This document shows, piece by piece, positions 7,325 to 11,868 of a stretch of 11,868 bases of DNA. Under the pieces are notes generated by a model. The model did no database searches. It had not been told where the DNA came from and saw only the letters and a list, made by a program, of their open reading frames with translations. The stretch is from assembly GCA_001801825.1 (NCBI GenBank), contig MGYR01000192.1, positions 12,313 to 24,180 of the forward strand, written 5' to 3'. Both the position numbers and the translations under genes were made by a program. This stretch comes from Gammaproteobacteria bacterium RIFCSPLOWO2_02_FULL_56_15. Its GTDB lineage: Bacteria > Pseudomonadota > Gammaproteobacteria > Eutrophobiales > Eutrophobiaceae. How positions within the stretch are numbered: the first letter of the stretch is position 1; every line of letters starts with the position of its first letter.

Positions 7325-8371
7325 TTATTCTACTGCCAGGATATCGTCTCCATATTCATCGATCATTTCCAGGTACCTGCCACCGCCTCTTGCCACGCAC
7401 GTCAATGGATCTTCAGCAATGATCACGGGTAAGCCGGTTTCCTCCATCATCAGGCGATCTATATCACGCAGGAGCGCGCCGCCGCCTGTCAGGACCATTC
7501 CCCGCTCCGCCACATCAGAACCCAGCTCCGGCGGGGTGTTTTCCAGCGCATTCTTCACGGCATCCACGATCCCGGAGAGCGGTTCCTGCAACGCCTCCAG
7601 GATCTCGTTACTGTTCAGAGTAAAGCTTCTCGGCACACCCTCAGCGAGATTTCTTCCTCTGACTTCCATTTCCCTAACCTCATTTCCCGGATAGGCGCAT
7701 CCGATCTCCTGCTTAATGCGTTCCGCGGTTGCTTCACCGATCAATGTTCCATAGTTTCTCCGTACATAATTGACGATGGCTTCATCAAACCTGTCGCCAC
7801 CTATGCGTACGGAATCTGAATAGACGATCCCGTTGAGCGAAATGATCGCGACTTCGGTGGTACCGCCACCGATATCGAGCACCATCGAGCCCTTGGCGTC
7901 ACTGACAGGCAAACCTGCGCCAATTGCCGCCGCCATGGGTTCCTCGATCAAATGTACGGTTCTCGCACCGGCACCCATGGCTGATTCCCTGATTGCCCGG
8001 CGCTCCACCTGGGTGGAGCCGCAAGGGACGCAGATCAAAACCCTTGGGCTGGGTTTGAAAATGGTCCCACCGTGAACCTGGTGGATAAAATACTGAAGCA
8101 TCTTTTCCGTGATTACGAAATCTGCGATGACTCCGTCCTTGAGAGGACGGATCGCGGTGATATGTCCCGGTGTCCTGCCAAGCATCCTTTTGGCTTCCGC
8201 GCCGACTGCCCTGATTGATTTCGAATTGATCTTGCCGTCGCCGCTTTTGATGGCAACCACGGAGGGTTCGTTCAGTACGATACCTTTGTTCCGGACATAG
8301 ATAAGGGTGTTGGCTGTCCCGAGATCTATGGACAGGTCATTTGAGAACAAACCGCGTAAGAAATTAAACAT
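7325..8371 (-). CDS. mreB: Actin-like rod shape-determining protein MreB
   Basis: The product is 348 aa (E. coli 347). It polymerises with ATP under the inner membrane and guides the elongation complex. Actin-fold motifs are present: phosphate 1 IDLGTANT at 15-22, phosphate 2 VLDIGGGTTEVA at 164-175, the adenosine motif VLTGGGALLRDI at 293-304, and IEEP at 142-145. The N-terminus MFNFLRGLFSNDLSIDLGTA has the short amphipathic head used for membrane binding. I start at the ATG at 8371. The frame stays open to another ATG at 8410, but the 13 extra residues do not resemble MreB. AGGA precedes the chosen ATG by 12 nt, which is rather far. The gene heads the cell-wall operon and diverges from gatC; its neighbour mreC begins 28 bp downstream. 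Confidence 0.97.
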   Translation of the reverse strand: MFNFLRGLFSNDLSIDLGTANTLIYVRNKGIVLNEPSVVAIKSGDGKINSKSIRAVGAEAKRMLGRTPGHITAIRPLKDGVIADFVITEKMLQYFIHQVHGGTIFKPSPRVLICVPCGSTQVERRAIRESAMGAGARTVHLIEEPMAAAIGAGLPVSDAKGSMVLDIGGGTTEVAIISLNGIVYSDSVRIGGDRFDEAIVNYVRRNYGTLIGEATAERIKQEIGCAYPGNEVREMEVRGRNLAEGVPRSFTLNSNEILEALQEPLSGIVDAVKNALENTPPELGSDVAERGMVLTGGGALLRDIDRLMMEETGLPVIIAEDPLTCVARGGGRYLEMIDEYGDDILAVE

Positions 8372-8399
8372 GTAAACATTACATCCTGTGGGATAAATT

Positions 8400-8433
8400 A
8401 ATCCATGCATTTCCCGGGAAAATTTTCTGGATT
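8400..8433. repeat. nested dyad symmetry in the mreB leader
   Basis: The perfect 12-bp palindrome TTTCCCGGGAAA lies at 8410-8421. The perfect palindrome GAAAATTTTC at 8418-8427 overlaps it. Inverted hexamers AATCCA (8400-8405) and TGGATT (8428-8433) flank both almost symmetrically. This could be a protein-binding site or form a stem in the mreB leader RNA. I do not recognise it as a known operator, and chance is possible. Confidence 0.3.
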
Positions 8434-8604
8434 CATCGGCAGCAATCCGGGGGCTGTTGGTAAAAACAGGTAAAGATCACGATCTGCCTAACCGGAAAAC
8501 CCGTCTGATACAGGAAATCCACCATCTCCTGGCCACGTTCAAACATGCCGGATTACCAGCGTCACTCTATCAATGAGGGAGGTTTTCAGCAAGCTGTGTG
8601 TTAT

Positions 8605-8610
8605 CATAAT
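8605..8610 (+). promoter_or_regulatory. candidate gatCAB promoter (-10 element)
   Basis: CATAAT at 8605-8610 lies 16 bp after TTTTCA at 8583-8588, a plausible sigma-70 pair. Transcription would start near 8617, giving a leader of about 28 nt before gatC. The -35 match is moderate. It is the best plus-strand candidate in the 273-bp region between mreB and gatC. Confidence 0.35.
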
Positions 8611-8625
8611 CAGCTTAAAAAGCGG

Positions 8626-8634
8626 ATTATAACA
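8626..8634 (-). promoter_or_regulatory. candidate mreB promoter with consensus extended -10
   Basis: The minus strand reads TGTTATAAT, a perfect extended -10 element (TGn plus TATAAT). No -35 box is evident at the right distance, which would fall inside the gatC start. Transcription would begin near 8619 and give mreB a leader of about 248 nt. Long leaders and several promoters are known for mreB in E. coli. The element faces the candidate gatC promoter, so the two would compete. Confidence 0.4.
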
Positions 8635-8644
8635 GAACAGGATC

Positions 8645-8932
8645 ATGGTGCTCGAAAAAGAGAAAGTCGAGGGTATCGCCCGGCTTGCCAGACTCGAACT
8701 GAAGACAACAGAAATCGAAGCATACAGCCGCGATCTTTCCAGAATCCTGGAATTAATCGAGGAAATGAAAGGCGTGAATACAGCGGACGTAGCCCCCATG
8801 GAGCATCCGCTGGAGATCAGGGCGCGACTGCGGGAGGACCAAGTCACCGAAACCGACCAGCGGGGGAAATACCAGGCCCTGGCCCCGGCCACTGCGGATG
8901 GTTTTTATCTGGTACCGAAGGTTATCGAATAA
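8645..8932 (+). CDS. gatC: Asp/Glu-tRNA amidotransferase subunit C
   Basis: The product is 95 aa, the normal size of GatC, a small helical subunit that wraps around GatA and GatB and stabilises the heterotrimer. The N-terminal helices (VEGIARLARLEL at 8-19 and the acidic helix around 20-42) and the C-terminal DGFYLVPKVIE match the family pattern, in which a proline-rich extended segment (VAPMEHPLE) joins the helices to the C-terminal tail. The ATG at 8645 is followed at once by GTG. AGGA lies only 2 nt before the ATG but 5 nt before the GTG, so initiation at GTG is possible and would shorten the protein by one residue. It is the first gene of gatCAB, divergent from mreB. Confidence 0.95.
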   Translation: MVLEKEKVEGIARLARLELKTTEIEAYSRDLSRILELIEEMKGVNTADVAPMEHPLEIRARLREDQVTETDQRGKYQALAPATADGFYLVPKVIE

Positions 8933-8942
8933 CCCTGCCCAA

Positions 8943-8956
8943 CGGTCATGAGACCG
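8943..8956 (+). other. small hairpin between gatC and gatA
   Basis: CGGTC and GACCG pair perfectly around the loop ATGA in the 56-bp gap between gatC and gatA. There is no T-run after it, so it is not a terminator. It might affect RNA stability or access to gatA, which lacks a clear ribosome binding site, but it may be incidental. Confidence 0.25.
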
Positions 8957-8988
8957 CCAGCCTCACGGTACCTGCACAAGCTGAACCC

Positions 8989-10443
8989 ATGCATCGCACT
9001 TGCCTGAAATCATTGTCTAATCTGCTGCACCGAAGGGAGATTAGCAGCCAGGAACTGACCCGGATATACCTGGAACGCGCTGCGCGATATAACCCGGTGA
9101 TCAATGCGTTCATCACCCTCACCCCCGAACACGCCATGGAGGCGGCGCTTGCTGCGGACCAGCGTCTGCAGGCAGGCTCGGCAGGACCCTTGACGGGAAT
9201 ACCGGTGGCCCACAAGGATATCTTTTGTACGGACGGGATCCGGACCTCCTGCGGCTCCCGAATGCTGGATAACTTTCCTGCGCCCTACAACGCCACGGTG
9301 GTGGAAAGGCTCCAGGATGCAGGTATGGTGATGATCGGCAAGACCAACATGGACGAATTCGCCATGGGTTCTTCCAATGAAAACAGCTATTACGGACCAG
9401 TGAAAAACCCATGGGATACCAATAGGGTTCCAGGCGGCTCCTCTGGTGGTTCGGCAGCAGCGATCGCCGCTGGAATGGCGCCAGTAACCACCGGAACAGA
9501 TACAGGTGGTTCCATACGTCAGCCCGCAGCGCTGTGCGGGGTAACGGGTCTGAAACCGACCTATGGGCGGGTTTCCCGCTATGGAATGATTGCATTCGCA
9601 TCCAGCCTGGATCAGGGCGGACCGATAACCCATACGGCTGAGGACGCGGCCTTGATACTGAACGCCATGTGCGGATTCGATGCCAGGGATTCCACCTCTG
9701 CTGATCATCCCCAGGAAGACTTCACCGGTGAATTGAACAGACCGTTGGAGGGCCTACGGGTCGGTTTGCCCCGCGAATTTTTTGATTCCCGTCTGGATCC
9801 CGGGATTGGCGGGCTGATCCGGGACGCCATCCGGCGCCTGGAACAATCAGGGGCGAGGCTTATGGATATCGATCTTCCCCATAGCGCGCTCTCCATTCCC
9901 GTCTATTACGTAGTGGCCATGGCGGAGTGCTCTTCCAACCTCTCGCGTTATGACGGCGTCCGCTTCGGCTACCGATGCACTAACCCGGAGAATCTACTTG
10001 ATCTCTATTGCCGTTCCCGTGGCGAAGGCTTCGGAGATGAAGTCAAGCGCAGGATCATGATCGGAACCTATGTCCTGTCTGCCGGTTATTTTGACGCCTA
10101 TTATCTGCAGGCGCAGAAGGTCAGGAGACTGATCAGGGATGATTACCGGCAGGCGTTCAACTCAGTCGATGTCATTATCGGACCTACTACACCCTCTACG
10201 GCATTCAAGCTGCATGAAAAAACCGCAGACCCGGTCAGCATGTATCTCTCGGATATCTATACGGTTTCAGTCAATCTAGCGGGTCTGCCTGCCATCTCCA
10301 TACCGGCCGGCTTTCTGAACGGTTTGCCGGTGGGGATGCAGATCATTGGTAACCACTTCTCGGAATCCCGCTTGCTCAATCTTGCCCACCGTTTCCAGCT
10401 CGAGACCGACTGGCATCTGGCCAGACCCGGTGCCTACGCATGA
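8989..10443 (+). CDS. gatA: Asp/Glu-tRNA(Asn/Gln) amidotransferase subunit A
   Basis: The product is 484 aa. This amidase-signature subunit releases ammonia from glutamine, which GatB uses to convert Glu-tRNA(Gln) or Asp-tRNA(Asn) to the correct amide. The Ser-cisSer-Lys triad is complete: Lys76 in VAHKDIF, Ser151 in VPGGSSGGSA and Ser175 in DTGGSIRQPA. Their spacing (75 and 24 residues) equals that of Staphylococcus aureus GatA Lys79, Ser154 and Ser178. The start ATG at 8989 gives MHRTCLKSLSNLLHRREISS, as expected for GatA. The frame is open upstream to 8545, but that stretch only overlaps gatC in another frame. No strong ribosome binding site is visible. The stop overlaps the gatB start by 4 bp (ATGA), which points to translational coupling. 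Confidence 0.97.
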   Translation: MHRTCLKSLSNLLHRREISSQELTRIYLERAARYNPVINAFITLTPEHAMEAALAADQRLQAGSAGPLTGIPVAHKDIFCTDGIRTSCGSRMLDNFPAPYNATVVERLQDAGMVMIGKTNMDEFAMGSSNENSYYGPVKNPWDTNRVPGGSSGGSAAAIAAGMAPVTTGTDTGGSIRQPAALCGVTGLKPTYGRVSRYGMIAFASSLDQGGPITHTAEDAALILNAMCGFDARDSTSADHPQEDFTGELNRPLEGLRVGLPREFFDSRLDPGIGGLIRDAIRRLEQSGARLMDIDLPHSALSIPVYYVVAMAECSSNLSRYDGVRFGYRCTNPENLLDLYCRSRGEGFGDEVKRRIMIGTYVLSAGYFDAYYLQAQKVRRLIRDDYRQAFNSVDVIIGPTTPSTAFKLHEKTADPVSMYLSDIYTVSVNLAGLPAISIPAGFLNGLPVGMQIIGNHFSESRLLNLAHRFQLETDWHLARPGAYA

Positions 10444-11868
10444 ACCCGGGCCAGTGGGAAACGGTCATCGGGCTGGAGATACATATACAGCTTGCTACCC
10501 GCAGTAAACTCTTTTCCGGAGCAGCCACTGCCTTTGGTGCGGCGCCCAATGTACAGGCATGTGCTGTCGACCTCGGACTGCCGGGAGTATTACCTGTCAT
10601 CAATCGGCAGGCCGTCAGGATGGCAGTCCGATTCGGGTTGGCAGTCGGTGCCGAGATCGCCAGGCACTCTGTCTTCGCACGGAAGAATTATTTCTACCCG
10701 GATCTGCCTAAGGGATACCAGATCAGCCAGTATGAGATGCCCATTGTCTCGGGTGGTGGCATAGAAATCGAGCTGGAAGACGGTTTCAGGAAGCACATTA
10801 ATATCACTCGGGCGCATCTAGAGGAGGATGCCGGAAAATCCCTGCATGAATCCTTTCCCGGTATGAGCGGGATAGACCTCAACCGCGCAGGCACTCCACT
10901 CATCGAGATCGTGTCCGAACCTGAAATGCGTTCCGCCCGCGAAGCCGTCGCCTATATGCGCAAGATACATACCCTGGTGCGGTATCTTGCTATCTCCGAC
11001 GCCAATATGCAGGAAGGATCTTTCCGTTGCGACGCCAATGTCTCTCTGCGGCCTGCCGGAAGCGTTGTATATGGGACCCGCACAGAGATAAAAAACCTGA
11101 ATTCCTTCCGCTTCGTGGAACTCGCGATCCAGCACGAAATGACGCGACAGGCGGATTTGCTCGATTCAGGGCAGGCTATCGTTCAGGAAACGAGACTCTA
11201 TGATCCGGTTCGGGACGAAACCCGCCCCATGCGCAGCAAGGAAGAGGCCAACGATTACCGCTATTTTCCTGACCCGGATCTGTTGCCGATGGAACTTGAC
11301 AATGAAACCATAGAATCCATACGCAACGAACTGCCTGAGCTTCCGGATGCCCGTTATGAACGATTTATCCATGCGTACGGACTGTCCATGTATGACAGCA
11401 GGCAACTGACCACTACCCGCGAAGTGGCGGATTACTTCGAGAATGCAGTACTGGCTGCGCATGGCGAGGCTAAATTGACCGCCAACTGGGTCATGGGAGA
11501 ACTGACAGCCGCACTCAACCGGGAAAGTCTTGGAATTCAACAAAGCCCCATCAGCGCCGCAATGATGGGAGGGTTGATCCAGAGGATTCGCGACAATACC
11601 ATTTCCAACAAGCTAGGCAAGGCGGTTTTCGATGCCATGTGGGAGGGGGCTGGTGATGCTGATTGCATTATTGAATCCCGGGGATTGCGCCAACTCACGG
11701 ACAGCGGCGAAATAGAATCGCTGGTCGCGGGAGTGATCGCTGCGAATCCCTCCCAGGTGGCGCAATACCGTAACAGTTCAGAGGAAAAGCGCCTGAAATT
11801 GATTGGTTTCTTTGTTGGCCATGTCATGAAGCAATCCAGGGGGAAGGCCAATCCCCAGCAGGTCAATG
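10440..11868 (+). CDS. gatB: Asp/Glu-tRNA(Asn/Gln) amidotransferase subunit B (3' end outside window)
   Basis: I translated 476 codons from the ATG at 10440 with no stop before the window edge. GatB binds the misacylated tRNA, activates the side-chain carboxylate with ATP, and receives ammonia from GatA through an internal tunnel. The cradle domain carries IGLEIHIQL at 10-18 (metal-binding Glu13 and His15), YPDLPKGYQISQYE at 86-99 and HLEEDAGKSLH at about 124-134. The helical and YqeY-like tail domains follow, with the conserved TANWVMGEL and finally GKANPQQVN at the edge. In the family that motif lies about ten residues from the C-terminus, so very little is missing. Overlap with gatA (ATGA) suggests a strict operon. 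Whether the enzyme serves Gln, Asn or both depends on whether the genome has GlnRS and AsnRS, which this window cannot show. Confidence 0.97.
   Translation, partial: MNPGQWETVIGLEIHIQLATRSKLFSGAATAFGAAPNVQACAVDLGLPGVLPVINRQAVRMAVRFGLAVGAEIARHSVFARKNYFYPDLPKGYQISQYEMPIVSGGGIEIELEDGFRKHINITRAHLEEDAGKSLHESFPGMSGIDLNRAGTPLIEIVSEPEMRSAREAVAYMRKIHTLVRYLAISDANMQEGSFRCDANVSLRPAGSVVYGTRTEIKNLNSFRFVELAIQHEMTRQADLLDSGQAIVQETRLYDPVRDETRPMRSKEEANDYRYFPDPDLLPMELDNETIESIRNELPELPDARYERFIHAYGLSMYDSRQLTTTREVADYFENAVLAAHGEAKLTANWVMGELTAALNRESLGIQQSPISAAMMGGLIQRIRDNTISNKLGKAVFDAMWEGAGDADCIIESRGLRQLTDSGEIESLVAGVIAANPSQVAQYRNSSEEKRLKLIGFFVGHVMKQSRGKANPQQVN

Noticed and set aside
8372..8410. Longer mreB start at 8410 (13 extra residues)
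   Set aside because: The extra residues do not resemble MreB, while the ATG at 8371 gives the standard N-terminus and a length of 348 aa.
8943..8956. Rho-independent terminator between gatC and gatA
   Set aside because: The hairpin has only a 5-bp stem and no following T-run, and gatCAB is expected to be one transcript.
8545..8988. 148-codon in-frame extension upstream of gatA
   Set aside because: It overlaps gatC in another frame, reads as low-complexity arginine- and glycine-rich shadow sequence, and GatA homology begins at the ATG at 8989.
1..11868. New defence, mobile or biosynthetic system
   Set aside because: Every substantial open frame on the coding strands belongs to known cell-wall elongation or tRNA amidation families. 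I saw no repeats of insertion-sequence type, no CRISPR-like spacing and no unexplained gene-sized gaps.

Overview
This is chromosomal housekeeping DNA from a Gram-negative bacterium, most likely a gammaproteobacterium, with a betaproteobacterium as second choice. The evidence is the gene content and order: an outer-membrane-type RlpA lipoprotein, an MltB/SltB lytic transglycosylase, PBP2-RodA, MreBCD, and a divergent gatCAB operon. I see no mobile elements, CRISPR arrays, rRNA or tRNA genes, and no toxin or defence modules.

Positions 1-8371 are on the minus strand and, in transcription order, read mreB, mreC, mreD, mrdA (PBP2), mrdB (rodA), mltB, rlpA and dacA (cut by the left edge). Spacing is tight: rodA overlaps mrdA by 8 bp, mltB follows rodA by 7 bp, rlpA follows mltB by 12 bp and mreD follows mreC by 8 bp. 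The largest internal gap, 106 bp between mreD and mrdA, holds a possible internal promoter. Together these genes encode nearly the whole rod-shape elongation machine. This comprises the actin-like filament, its membrane partners, the SEDS glycosyltransferase with its class B PBP, a lytic transglycosylase, a septal or side-wall glycan cleaver and a D,D-carboxypeptidase.

Positions 8372-8644 are a divergent intergenic region with candidate promoters for both directions. Positions 8645-11868 are on the plus strand and carry gatC, gatA and gatB (cut by the right edge). These encode the three subunits of Asp/Glu-tRNA amidotransferase.

No new system is visible. The most notable observation is that mreC has no ATG, GTG or TTG start that would keep its membrane anchor. 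By alignment with remembered MreC N-termini, its start falls on an ATA codon, which overlaps the stop of a seven-codon mini-ORF. dacA also uses a non-ATG start (TTG), but behind a strong ribosome binding site.
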